A DNA stretch of 19,774 nt, taken from Myxococcota bacterium. Its GTDB lineage: Bacteria; Myxococcota_C; UBA6777. Positions within the stretch are counted from its first letter, which is position 1; the number at the start of each line of letters is the position of its first letter. The DNA is taken from NCBI GenBank assembly GCA_963169055.1, contig CAUJFU010000521.1, positions 1-19,774 on the forward strand. The letters run 5' to 3'. The notes beneath the pieces are model-generated. The model was not told where the DNA came from. It did not search any database and saw nothing but the letters and a program-made list of their open reading frames with translations. A program made the translations under genes and the position numbers. Positions 1 to 7,584 of the stretch are shown here, piece after piece.

Positions 1-127
1 ACGCGACTGTGTCGTTGTCTTTAAAGACCTGTCATCTCTCCGTCACCACGGGGCCATGGGTGGGGTGCTCTTTGGGGGGGGGTGGGGGGCAACCCCACAA
101 AAACCAGTCAACCGCGTAAGTTTTATC
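1..127. other. Intergenic flank downstream of the asparaginase gene
   Basis: No convincing coding sequence is visible. It holds a perfect 12-bp palindrome, GTCTTTAAAGAC, at 17-28 and a very G-rich stretch at 50-89, listed separately. On the minus strand, which is the direction of the asparaginase operon, a short stem GTGGGG/CCCCAC can form around positions 84-96, but no T-run follows, so a classical intrinsic terminator is not supported. Confidence 0.5.
50..89 (+). other. G-rich tract, potential G-quadruplex (plus strand)
   Basis: Six G-runs fall within 40 bases: G4 at 50-53, G3 at 58-60, G4 at 62-65, G9 at 74-82 and G6 at 84-89, with the G9 long enough to give two runs. This meets the usual four-run quadruplex pattern. 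It begins 38 bp past the asparaginase stop and lies on the template strand for that operon, so any effect would be on polymerase passage rather than RNA folding. Folding is inferred, and the homopolymer could instead be a slippage-prone site. Confidence 0.5.
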
Positions 128-1558
128 CTATTTAAAGAGAGCGATTACATCGGGATGTTGGTGGAGGTGCGCTTCGTCGATCGGTGTACGGCCCGAACGG
201 TCGGCAACCAAGGGCGATGCGCCGTGTTGGAGCAAAAGCTGGACGGTGTGCGCCTGCCCAGCGGCAGCGGCGACGTGGAGGGGGGTGCGGCCATTGTAAT
301 CGCGAGCGTTGATATCTGCGCCATCGTCGAGCATTCGTTGGATCCCTTCGAGATCGCCGATCTCGCTTGCTGCACACAAAAGGACGGGGTAGAGGGTGCG
401 TTCGAGGTGGACTTTGTCGTCGGACGAAGCGATCGAGGAGATGGTGCGCGCTACGGAGTCAAGGAAGGCACGCTCGCGAAAAGAAAAGCGCGTTTGGTTT
501 TGTGGTTCGCTGCGCTCTCCGCGAAGGGAGCGTTGCATCTGTTGTTTGATCTCGTCGGTGGGGAGGTCTTGGCTGAGTAGGTAGGCGAGTTTGGTCAGGG
601 CAGCTTCGGGTGTCATATCGGAGCCGCTGATGACGCCGACATCGTAGAGGGCGGATCCTGCGGCGTAATCGCTATTGACCATTCCTTTATGGCATTGGGT
701 GCAATTGACGATGACAACGCCGCGTTCGGTGGCAAGGCGCAAGACTTCCATCAGATCGAGGCGGTTGGCGGGGAAGTTTCCTGATCCGTAGGTTTCGAGG
801 ACGAGTCCTTGGATGGGCGGTGTGAGGAAGTTGGCGAGTGCATCAGAGCGGATACCCGGGAATATTCGCACAGCAGCGACATCGCGGTTGGTGATGGTTT
901 GGACGCGAAAGGGCTTGCGAGGGATGGAGCGGATCAGATCCCAGTCGACTTGGATGTGGGTGCCTGTGGTGGCGAGGGGAGGGAGGTTTCCAGAGTCAAA
1001 GGCTTGAAGTCCGGCAGCATCGACTTTTTGAGTGCGATTGCCTCGATACAGATGGCCGCGAAAAAACAAGCAGACTTCGGGGATCTCGTAATGGCCTGCG
1101 AGGGTCATGGCCCCGAGCAGATTTTCGATGGCGTCGTTGCTGGATTGGGACAGCGGGATCTGGGAACCTGTGAGGATGACCGTCTTGGCGAGATCTTCGA
1201 GCATAAAAGACAGGGCCGAAGCGGTGTAGGCCATCGTATCCGTGCCGTGTAAGATCACAAAAGCATCGTAGGCATCGTAATGTTGCTCGATCAGGTGGGC
1301 GATCTGCACCCAATCTTGGACATCCATGTAAGCGCTATCGATGGGGTGGGCGTATTCGAGGACATCGTAGTGGATGCGTTTTCCGAAGCGTGAGGGAGGG
1401 GTGGTGAGGCGCGGCATGGTCTTGTCGTGGAATTGGGGCATGGCTTCGAGCTGGCGTTCGAGATAGCCGGATACAGGGGTATATCCGCGTTCGCTCGGCA
1501 TCATCCCGATGGTTCCGCCTGTATAGAGCAACAAAAGTCGTGCGATCTCTGTTTCCAT
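128..1558 (-). CDS. ansA: Type I (cytoplasmic) L-asparaginase with C-terminal ankyrin repeats
   Basis: Likely hydrolyses L-asparagine to aspartate and ammonia in the cytoplasm. There is no signal peptide, as expected for type I. In the 476-aa product, the first active-site motif YTGGTIGM lies near residues 12-19 (nucleophile Thr13 or the adjacent position) and the second, HGTDTMAYTASAL, at 104-116 with the Thr-Asp pair at 106-107. The asparaginase fold ends near residue 380. Residues about 389-475 are ankyrin-like: two clear repeats (GADINARDYNGRTPLHVAAAAG and the following LLLQHGASPL) plus a partial third. This layout resembles the eukaryotic ASPG enzyme more than E. coli AnsA (about 338 aa). 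The ATG at 1558 is preferred over an upstream in-frame TTG at 1585 because AAAGGA lies 11 bp before it. It is the last gene of a four-gene operon, 19 bp after the RNase Z stop, and the stop is TAG. Glutaminase or other amidohydrolase activity cannot be excluded. Confidence 0.93.
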   Translation of the reverse strand: METEIARLLLLYTGGTIGMMPSERGYTPVSGYLERQLEAMPQFHDKTMPRLTTPPSRFGKRIHYDVLEYAHPIDSAYMDVQDWVQIAHLIEQHYDAYDAFVILHGTDTMAYTASALSFMLEDLAKTVILTGSQIPLSQSSNDAIENLLGAMTLAGHYEIPEVCLFFRGHLYRGNRTQKVDAAGLQAFDSGNLPPLATTGTHIQVDWDLIRSIPRKPFRVQTITNRDVAAVRIFPGIRSDALANFLTPPIQGLVLETYGSGNFPANRLDLMEVLRLATERGVVIVNCTQCHKGMVNSDYAAGSALYDVGVISGSDMTPEAALTKLAYLLSQDLPTDEIKQQMQRSLRGERSEPQNQTRFSFRERAFLDSVARTISSIASSDDKVHLERTLYPVLLCAASEIGDLEGIQRMLDDGADINARDYNGRTPLHVAAAAGQAHTVQLLLQHGASPLVADRSGRTPIDEAHLHQHPDVIALFK

Positions 1559-1577
1559 CGTGTGTCTTTGTCCTTTG

Positions 1578-2447
1578 TTAACCAAACATCTTGATCGGGA
1601 GCGTTTGATCGAAGAGATGCCCGGGGAGGACGAGATGGATCATGCTGCGCCGCGTGGCATCGGGAACAAGGCGCTCAAGGGCCGCAGTGATCTGGGCCGA
1701 CGTGTAGCGCACAGAAAAGTGATAAAGCAACAAACGTTCTGCTTCGAGGCGTTCAAAAGCGGCGATGGCTTCGGAGAGTGTGCTGTGAACGTCCGATGTA
1801 TCGGGGTCAAGAAAGGTGGCCTCGTGGATCAACAACATCGCACCGCGTGAAGCCTCGTCTTGAAGGGGCTTTCCATCACCTGAAAAGACAAGGACGGGGA
1901 CTTCGAGCAGATCGCTGATAGCTTCGCGCCCTTGTGTTTCGATCAAGGTGCGGATGGCCTTGCCATCGAGCGTTTGAAACGCAGGGCGTAACTTCCAACG
2001 TTTTTGGACGATGCGGTAACCAAGGCAAAGATCATAGGGGACGTGTTGGACTTCCATCGCGACGGCTTCGAGGTCGCGGCCTGTGCGCAAGGCAACGCGA
2101 TCCTCGGGCATCATGGGGCGCAACTCGACCATCTCGTCCCAGTCGAAGAATTCTCCTGCGAGATAAGCAAAGTAACGTTGGAAGACACCCGATGTTGCGG
2201 GAAAATAGATGCGAAGCGGAGGCAGTGGGGATTCATTGCGGAAGATGCCGCGCCGTCGCATCAGCAAAAGTAGCCGTAAGCCTGTGAAATGGTCCACGTG
2301 CGCGTGTGATAAGAACACGTCTTGGATACCCAATGCACGAGACTCCAAGAACGGCCCGATGCCCTCTCCTGCATCCAATAACAATCGCAGCGGCTCGATG
2401 TAAAACCAGTTCGACAACAAGGCTTTGGAGTATGCGGTAATGTGCAT
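1578..2447 (-). CDS. rnz: Ribonuclease Z-type metallo-beta-lactamase nuclease
   Basis: Probable zinc-dependent endonuclease. The family trims tRNA 3' trailers. In the 289-aa product the metal-binding set is complete: LSHAHVDHFTGL (His48, His50, Asp52, His53), VQHVPYDLCLGY (His135), FSGDGKP (Asp191) and LYHFSVRY (His243). The RNase Z signature HEATF (208-212) and a following HSTLSEA (His221) are also present. Size fits the short (RNase Z-S) class of about 280-320 aa, but the N-terminus starts at MHITAYSKALLSNW and lacks the usual opening LGTG strand. The ATG at 2447 lies 6 bp after the helicase stop with only a weak, very close GAGAAG, so translational coupling is likely. Family members can also be arylsulfatase- or phosphodiesterase-like, so the tRNA substrate is inferred. 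Confidence 0.88.
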   Translation of the reverse strand: MHITAYSKALLSNWFYIEPLRLLLDAGEGIGPFLESRALGIQDVFLSHAHVDHFTGLRLLLLMRRRGIFRNESPLPPLRIYFPATSGVFQRYFAYLAGEFFDWDEMVELRPMMPEDRVALRTGRDLEAVAMEVQHVPYDLCLGYRIVQKRWKLRPAFQTLDGKAIRTLIETQGREAISDLLEVPVLVFSGDGKPLQDEASRGAMLLIHEATFLDPDTSDVHSTLSEAIAAFERLEAERLLLYHFSVRYTSAQITAALERLVPDATRRSMIHLVLPGHLFDQTLPIKMFG

Positions 2448-2453
2448 GTCTTC

Positions 2454-4448
2454 TCAGTCAGCGGAAAAAGGCGGAGCGTCATCATCCCAAGCGCTGAACC
2501 ATCCCCCGACATCTTGGGCGTATTGGAGAAAGGCTTGGTAAAAAGGCTCTGCACCCAAGGTTGCACTGTCGCCAACGACGAGCAAAAAGCGTTTGGCCCG
2601 AGTCAAGGCGACGTTCATTCGGCGGATATCTTTTAAAAAGCCGATCTGCCCGTCTTCATTGGAGCGAACGAGATCGACGATCACGGCTTCTTTTTCGCGT
2701 CCTTGGAAGCCGTCTACCGTGTCGATCTCAAGGCCCTGATGGTGAGATGCGGAAAGCAATGCGCGCAATTGCCGAACCTGTGCGTAATAAGGCGTAATCA
2801 CCGCGATATCCGTGGGTTGGAGTCCTCGACCGAGCAGGCGTGCGACTTCTGCTGCGACGCGTGCGGCTTGTTCGGGATTGGCGATGCTCGGGTCATCTTG
2901 GGCGTTGAGTTCGTTCCATCCCGTCCCTGCGGTGTCAAGAAACATCAGAGGATGTGGCCGCAAGGGATCAGAGGCCACGCCATCTAGATCTTCAAGGCGG
3001 TGATCGCGGTTTTTGTCGGCTGCGATCAAGGCTCCACCGTACAATTGTTTCGATGGGAAGGACATAATGGTTTCATTCATTCGATACTGAATGGTGAGCA
3101 TCGTCAACATCGAATCGCGTTTTTGCGCGTACATACGGGCGAAGAGGGTCTCGCCCAAGCCCGCTCGTTCGGCTTCGAGGTCGATCACCGTAGGGGGAAG
3201 CTGCATCGGATCGCCGGCCATGACAACACGGCGAGCACGGCTGAGCGCGACAAGGGCCATCGGATCAACGGCTTGGGTGGCTTCATCAAGGACGACGGTG
3301 TCAAATCGCCGTTTGCCCAACAAGCCCGAGTCTGCGCCTGCTGCGGTGGCGCAAATCACTTGTGAGCGATCCAAGATGGCTTCCTGAGCGCCTTTGAGTT
3401 GACGGCGGGCATCGTTCATCAAAGCGCGAGCTTCTTCTTTGAGCGTCAAACGCTCAGCGCGTGGCAGTTCACCACGGCTGATCTTGCGTTCGATGCGGTT
3501 GCGGATCTCGCGGACCTCTCGCATCCAACGAGACGCCAACGCAAAGTCTTCTTCTTTTTCGAGAAGAGCATCCATCGTGTGGGCTTCGATGCGAGCCGAG
3601 ACACGGGCAGGGTGACCCAATCGCACCACCGAGATCCCCGCATCGACGAGGCGTTCTGCAAGGTTGTCGACGGCTGTGTTGCTTGCGGCAGTTGCGAGAA
3701 CACGTTCTCCTCGTCGTATGGACTGGAGGATGAACTCGACCAAGGTTCGCGTCTTTCCCGTCCCGGGTGGCCCGTGGATCAGGGCGACGTGTTCGGCACA
3801 AAGAGCCATGTAGATGGCTTCTTGTTGTGGCGGGTTTAATCCGCGATCCACCCAATGCAGCAGGCTCGGACGCGGAGCAAATAGGGCGGTAGCCTCGCCA
3901 TAAAAGATCTCTCGCAGTTGGGCGATCTCGCCGTCACGGGCTTGTTTAAAATTTTGGATCGCTTGTAAGCCTCGTTGGAAGGTGGTTTGTGGCTCATCTC
4001 GATCCAGCGAAAACGACCCTTGTTCTAGGCGGTCGACCAGATCTTCCACCATCACCCCCAAGCGCTCGCCGCGACGGCGACTGACGACCCCCAATACGGC
4101 TTCGGGACTATCGGGATCGTCCCACCACAACCGTACGGGATCACCCGAACCGACCCGCAGATCACCCAATCCTTGTCGTGCTGTCGTCTCCAACCATAGC
4201 AACAGCCGCCCTCCCGGTGCGGCATCGACTTCGACCACGCGCAGATCGGTCAAGGCGTGCCCATCTTCCACCCGTTGCTTTAATGTTTTGGCGCGTCGTT
4301 CTTCTAAAAATCGTGCGTGGCTGGTTTCGCGTTCTTGTAACCACAACGCTTCGAGCCGCTCAAGCCGTTCTTTGGCTTTTCCCCCTGTTTTGGAGCCGTT
4401 CTCTCTTCCGTCAGACCGAGAAGAAGGCTTGTTCGATATCGTCGTCAT
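2454..4448 (-). CDS. SF1B DNA/RNA helicase, UPF1/IGHMBP2-like (AAA_11/AAA_12)
   Basis: An ATP-dependent nucleic-acid helicase of 664 aa with every SF1 motif in order: Walker A GPPGTGKT (226-233), motif Ia around ATAASNTAVDNL (252-263), Walker B VVLDEAT (385-391), motif III GDPMQLPPT (412-420), motif IV QYRM (454-457), motif V TVDGFQGREKE (577-587) and motif VI NVALTRAKR (612-620). Residues 1-60 are charged and likely helical. Residues about 65-150 look like the beta-barrel 1B domain typical of SMUBP-2/IGHMBP2 proteins. No nuclease domain is fused. The ATG at 4448 has GAGGA 7 bp upstream and overlaps the HEAT gene by 38 bp; an in-frame TTG at 4460 is a weaker start. Eukaryotic relatives translocate 5'-3' on RNA or DNA. 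Which nucleic acid is used here cannot be read from the sequence. Confidence 0.92.
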   Translation of the reverse strand: MTTISNKPSSRSDGRENGSKTGGKAKERLERLEALWLQERETSHARFLEERRAKTLKQRVEDGHALTDLRVVEVDAAPGGRLLLWLETTARQGLGDLRVGSGDPVRLWWDDPDSPEAVLGVVSRRRGERLGVMVEDLVDRLEQGSFSLDRDEPQTTFQRGLQAIQNFKQARDGEIAQLREIFYGEATALFAPRPSLLHWVDRGLNPPQQEAIYMALCAEHVALIHGPPGTGKTRTLVEFILQSIRRGERVLATAASNTAVDNLAERLVDAGISVVRLGHPARVSARIEAHTMDALLEKEEDFALASRWMREVREIRNRIERKISRGELPRAERLTLKEEARALMNDARRQLKGAQEAILDRSQVICATAAGADSGLLGKRRFDTVVLDEATQAVDPMALVALSRARRVVMAGDPMQLPPTVIDLEAERAGLGETLFARMYAQKRDSMLTMLTIQYRMNETIMSFPSKQLYGGALIAADKNRDHRLEDLDGVASDPLRPHPLMFLDTAGTGWNELNAQDDPSIANPEQAARVAAEVARLLGRGLQPTDIAVITPYYAQVRQLRALLSASHHQGLEIDTVDGFQGREKEAVIVDLVRSNEDGQIGFLKDIRRMNVALTRAKRFLLVVGDSATLGAEPFYQAFLQYAQDVGGWFSAWDDDAPPFSAD

Positions 4449-5916
4449 GGCTGTCCTCAAAGAAATCGTTTAGATCGGTATTGGCCCAAGATCTGCGCAA
4501 GATCGAAAGCGCAAGGGCTGTGGTGGGCTTGTTACGGAAGGAGGGTGGAGAGTGTTCGATCGCGTGATGTAGCGGCCCTTCGACATACTCCCGCCCCAAA
4601 GCCACCAAGGCATCGAAGGCTGCGCTTTGAACCCATTCGCCGTCGTGCAATAAAAGCTGAATCAGCGTAGGCACCGAAGGAACCGATGCTTCTTTGAGTT
4701 TTCCCAAGGCAAAGGCCGCATCACGACGAACCCACTCGTTGGTGTCTTGGAGTGCTTTGGTCAGGGCTTGTACAACGATGGTCTCCCCAAGCCCCAAACG
4801 CCCCAAGATATCCACGGCAGCAATTCGGCGATGGGCGTCTTCATCGTGGAGCCGATCTTCGATCCATCCCCATATCTCTGGGATCTTTGGTTGGAGCACG
4901 TGGAGCGCATCCGCCGCCGCCATCCATACGCCCCATGTCTCGTCGCTCAACGCCTCTGCAAGTTCGGGGACGGCGGGGCGGGCGGCTTGCCCCATGAGGC
5001 CGAGAGCTTCGGCAGCAGCCATGCGCACCCACTTTCGACCGCTGCGCAACGAAGCGCGCAACGAAGCCACGGCTTTTGCTGCATGCTCGCCAAAAGCTCC
5101 CAACGCCTTGGCTGCGGCAGCGCGGACTTGATCGTCAGGATCGCTGAGCGCGTCTTCCAATGCGTCCAATACAGGGGTTTCTACGCATCCAATACCTCCC
5201 AACGCTTCGGAGGCGGCAGCGCGGCAGCGGGCTTCGGGATCGTTCATCAATCGCAAGATCGATGGGATCGCCTCGGTGGCAGCTTTCCCCAGATAGCCCA
5301 ACGCGCGGGCTGCGTGATAGCGTACAAATCCGTGTGTATCTTGGAGCGCATGAACCAACGGCTGCGCTCCGACGGACTCCAAAGCAGCCCGTCCCATCGC
5401 CACTAACGCAGAGGCAGCATGCAATCGCACGACACCCTCTTGATCGGACAGCGCTTGTTGTAAGGCGCGGATTACAGGAGGATTTGTTAAGCGCAAGGCT
5501 CCAAGCGCCCACGCAGCGCGCCCACGCAGCGCACCTTGATCGCTTTGTAAGGCCGACAGCAACGGTCCCTCCAACTCCGCAAGCGGCAATCTTAACTTTT
5601 CTAAGACGACTTCTGCAACGGCAAGGCGCATCGGTTCGGAGGCATCCAACAACAATTCGCAGATGCGTTTCCGCGCCAACGGAGAAAGTAATTTGGCCCG
5701 TCCTATCGCCCATACTGCAGAGATCCGCAACGCTTCAAGGTAGCGTGGATCGGTCGCCTTGCACAGCAACGCGAGGTGTTCTTCGTGGATATCCTCTTCT
5801 ATGTTTTCGCTCTCCAGTCGTGCGATCAGCACTCGCACATCACCAGAGGGAGCCAACAGATATCGTTCGAGTTGTAACCACTTCTCTTGTTGTTCTTTTT
5901 CGGCGACCTGCTCCAT
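4411..5916 (-). CDS. HEAT-repeat (PBS-lyase-type) scaffold protein
   Basis: A 501-aa, almost entirely alpha-helical repeat protein. From about residue 45 to 450 a roughly 31-39-residue unit recurs ten or more times with the consensus D..VR.AAA.ALG.LG, for example DDQVRAAAAKALGAFG (261-276), KWVRMAAAEALGLMG (295-309) and EWVRRDAAFALGKL (394-407). These are HEAT/PBS-lyase-like repeats, which form superhelical protein-binding surfaces. No catalytic motif, signal peptide or membrane segment is seen. The C-terminus is acidic (FFEDSHDDDIEQAFF). The ATG at 5916 has GGGAG 8 bp upstream and is preferred to an in-frame GTG at 5979. It is the first gene of the helicase/RNase Z/asparaginase operon, so a scaffold or partner role for the helicase is an inference. 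Phycobilin lyase activity is unlikely because no phycobiliprotein genes are near. Confidence 0.88.
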   Translation of the reverse strand: MEQVAEKEQQEKWLQLERYLLAPSGDVRVLIARLESENIEEDIHEEHLALLCKATDPRYLEALRISAVWAIGRAKLLSPLARKRICELLLDASEPMRLAVAEVVLEKLRLPLAELEGPLLSALQSDQGALRGRAAWALGALRLTNPPVIRALQQALSDQEGVVRLHAASALVAMGRAALESVGAQPLVHALQDTHGFVRYHAARALGYLGKAATEAIPSILRLMNDPEARCRAAASEALGGIGCVETPVLDALEDALSDPDDQVRAAAAKALGAFGEHAAKAVASLRASLRSGRKWVRMAAAEALGLMGQAARPAVPELAEALSDETWGVWMAAADALHVLQPKIPEIWGWIEDRLHDEDAHRRIAAVDILGRLGLGETIVVQALTKALQDTNEWVRRDAAFALGKLKEASVPSVPTLIQLLLHDGEWVQSAAFDALVALGREYVEGPLHHAIEHSPPSFRNKPTTALALSILRRSWANTDLNDFFEDSHDDDIEQAFFSV

Positions 5917-5942
5917 GATCGATGCTCCCGTCGTTCGTTCTC

Positions 5943-5961
5943 TTCGCACGTTTTGTGCGAA
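5943..5961 (-). promoter_or_regulatory. Inverted repeat in the leader of the HEAT-helicase operon
   Basis: TTCGCAC and GTGCGAA form a perfect 7-bp inverted repeat with a 5-base spacer, 26 bp before the ATG of the HEAT-repeat gene at 5916 and just upstream of its GGGAG ribosome binding site. It could be a dimeric repressor operator or a 5' UTR hairpin. No convincing -35/-10 pair was recognised around it. Confidence 0.45.
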
Positions 5962-6095
5962 CCCCTCGGCTCGTTCCACTCCACCATACCGAACATACTT
6001 CTTTTTGGCTCATCCCACATTTTTTTCCAATCTGTCGCGAGCCAGACGAGTCCGTCGTCTCCCATGTATCGGCACGTTTCGAGCAAAGTTGCAAG

Positions 6096-6115
6096 CCCAC
6101 CCCTTGCCCCCCCCC
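6096..6115 (-). other. G9-containing tract, potential G-quadruplex (minus strand)
   Basis: On the minus strand this reads G9, CAA, G4, T, G3. The G9 run (C9 at 6107-6115 on the plus strand) is preceded by A5. It lies 38 bp past the phosphodiesterase stop and would be in RNA leaving that gene or leading into the HEAT operon. It satisfies a four-run quadruplex pattern if the G9 supplies two runs. The rest of the 237-bp gap 5917-6153 shows no gene. Confidence 0.45.
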
Positions 6116-6153
6116 TTTTTCAACACGCTCTCGTCTTCGCCGTCGCTCCCTGC

Positions 6154-7479
6154 TTAGCGACAGCGCAGGCGTGCTTGTCCCACCATCTCTTTGGGGCGTG
6201 CAAGCCCCAGCAGCCACAAAACGGTCGCTGCCGTATCGTAAGTCTCCAGCGGTTCTTGAAGGGTGCAACGCCGACGAAGTCCACCACCGCCCCCCATGAT
6301 CCAAGGGATCAGCCGATCCTCGTGGTGCGCGCTACCGTGCGTGCGGTCATGTCCGCCATGATCCGAAGTTACGATTACCGCGCTTTCTTTCCACTGCCCC
6401 TTTGTTTTCAAAAACTGCATCAAGCGACCCAACGCTTTGTCGCTGCGCATCAAGGCTTGCTGGTACTGCGTCGACGGTGGGGTTGGAGGGACGTGTTGTT
6501 CGTTTCCCCAACCAAACCAATGGCCTGCAACGTCTGGATCGCGCAAATGAAAAAACACCAACCGCAGGGGAGCGCGTTGGAGATGCGCAAGCAAAGCATC
6601 CATCCTCTTGGGCGCAAAGTGGTTGCGATGGTGGACGACATAACGCTCGGGCTGACGGACGAGGTGGAAAAATTTCTTCTTCGACACAAAGAATCCCGAA
6701 GCCATTCCCGCTCCCGACGCGATATCCAAGATCGTTGGATATCGGACGACTCCATTTTGGGCGATGTATCGGTTCCAATCGATCTTGTGGCGTTCAAACG
6801 GTTGGCCTGTCAACATGGATGTATGCGAAGGAAGCGTAAGACTCGGGATGATCGTACGCGCCGCGAGCGTCCCTACGCCGCTTTGCCACAAGGCTTTCAG
6901 CGCGGGAAGCTGTCCCTTTTCCATCATCGCCCGCAATACCGACGACTTCGCACCGTCCCAACTGATCAAAAACACCCGATGAACGGGCGCGTTCGGTCGT
7001 GCCAGTTTTTGTTGGACATACCCGACGGAGCGGCGTTTCATCGATTCGCCCTTTGGAGCCGATTTGGGCAAACGGCGAGGCGCAGCGGAATGCCCTGTGG
7101 CGGCTGAGGGCGCGTCTTCTTGCTTGTGAGCGTAAGAGGTCGCATCCATCGTAAAGGACAACGGAGGGGTCAAACGGACAACGGGCAATGTGTTGATCGG
7201 GGTGCGTACTTTTTGTGGCACCTGCGACCCTTCTTGCCCTGTGCCCCACACCCACAACAACCCCCCGCACACCACCAACCGTAAACCCGGTCGGATCAAC
7301 GGGCGCATGGCACGTAGGCGCTCTTTTAATAAACCCCGCCACTGCCGAAGCAAGGCTCCCACGCTCAGGCGATCGCTTGCTGGCTCGCGCAAACGCCCAT
7401 CCACAGGCAGCGGTGAGCGCCAAGAAGGCGTTCGCGAAGAAGAAATAAAAAGTTTCGGATAAAACGATTTTTCTGACAT
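6154..7479 (-). CDS. Alkaline-phosphatase-superfamily phosphodiesterase/nucleotide pyrophosphatase, membrane-anchored or exported
   Basis: A metal-dependent phospho-ester hydrolase of the type I phosphodiesterase/NPP group. In the 441-aa form the metal and catalytic sites are ISWDGAK (Asp175), PSLTLPSHTSMLTG (nucleophile Thr215), HLRDPDVAGHWFG (Asp316, His320) and VTSDHGGHD (Asp373, His374). A hydrophobic stretch at about 64-80 (LRLVVCGGLLWVWGTG) suggests a signal anchor or signal peptide, followed by a Pro/Ser/Lys-rich linker to about 165, so the catalytic domain is probably periplasmic. The start is uncertain: the ATG at 7479 follows a weak GGGTAG, while the ATG at 7308 would place the hydrophobic segment at the very N-terminus (MRPLIRPGLRL) like a standard signal peptide. 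The C-terminus is short (ends ARLRCR). It stands alone, 237 bp upstream of the HEAT operon. The substrate (nucleotide, phospholipid head group or other) is not determinable. Confidence 0.85.
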   Translation of the reverse strand: MSEKSFYPKLFISSSRTPSWRSPLPVDGRLREPASDRLSVGALLRQWRGLLKERLRAMRPLIRPGLRLVVCGGLLWVWGTGQEGSQVPQKVRTPINTLPVVRLTPPLSFTMDATSYAHKQEDAPSAATGHSAAPRRLPKSAPKGESMKRRSVGYVQQKLARPNAPVHRVFLISWDGAKSSVLRAMMEKGQLPALKALWQSGVGTLAARTIIPSLTLPSHTSMLTGQPFERHKIDWNRYIAQNGVVRYPTILDIASGAGMASGFFVSKKKFFHLVRQPERYVVHHRNHFAPKRMDALLAHLQRAPLRLVFFHLRDPDVAGHWFGWGNEQHVPPTPPSTQYQQALMRSDKALGRLMQFLKTKGQWKESAVIVTSDHGGHDRTHGSAHHEDRLIPWIMGGGGGLRRRCTLQEPLETYDTAATVLWLLGLARPKEMVGQARLRCR

Positions 7480-7520
7480 CTTTCTACCCAATAACGATGC
7501 TTGCAGATTCCCCGCATGGA

Positions 7521-7548
7521 TTGGGGGGCTGTTTCTTTCTTCCCCCAA
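7521..7548 (-). repeat. Inverted repeat upstream of the phosphodiesterase gene
   Basis: TTGGGGG at 7521-7527 pairs perfectly with CCCCCAA at 7542-7548 across 14 bases. It lies 42 bp before the proposed start at 7479, so it could be a leader hairpin or a binding site. No T-run follows on either strand. Confidence 0.4.
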
Positions 7549-7584
7549 GCTGCGCAAAAGGTTACACACCACGCGCCTCCATAC

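Noticed and set aside
4411-5916. Phycobilisome lyase annotation for the HEAT protein
   Set aside because: The PBS-lyase HEAT label reflects repeat similarity only; no phycobiliprotein context or catalytic evidence is present.
5887-7107. A 406-codon plus-strand frame opposite the phosphodiesterase gene
   Set aside because: The minus strand encodes all superfamily motifs; the plus frame has no recognisable domain and is rich in Arg/Ser/Pro as expected for a shadow.
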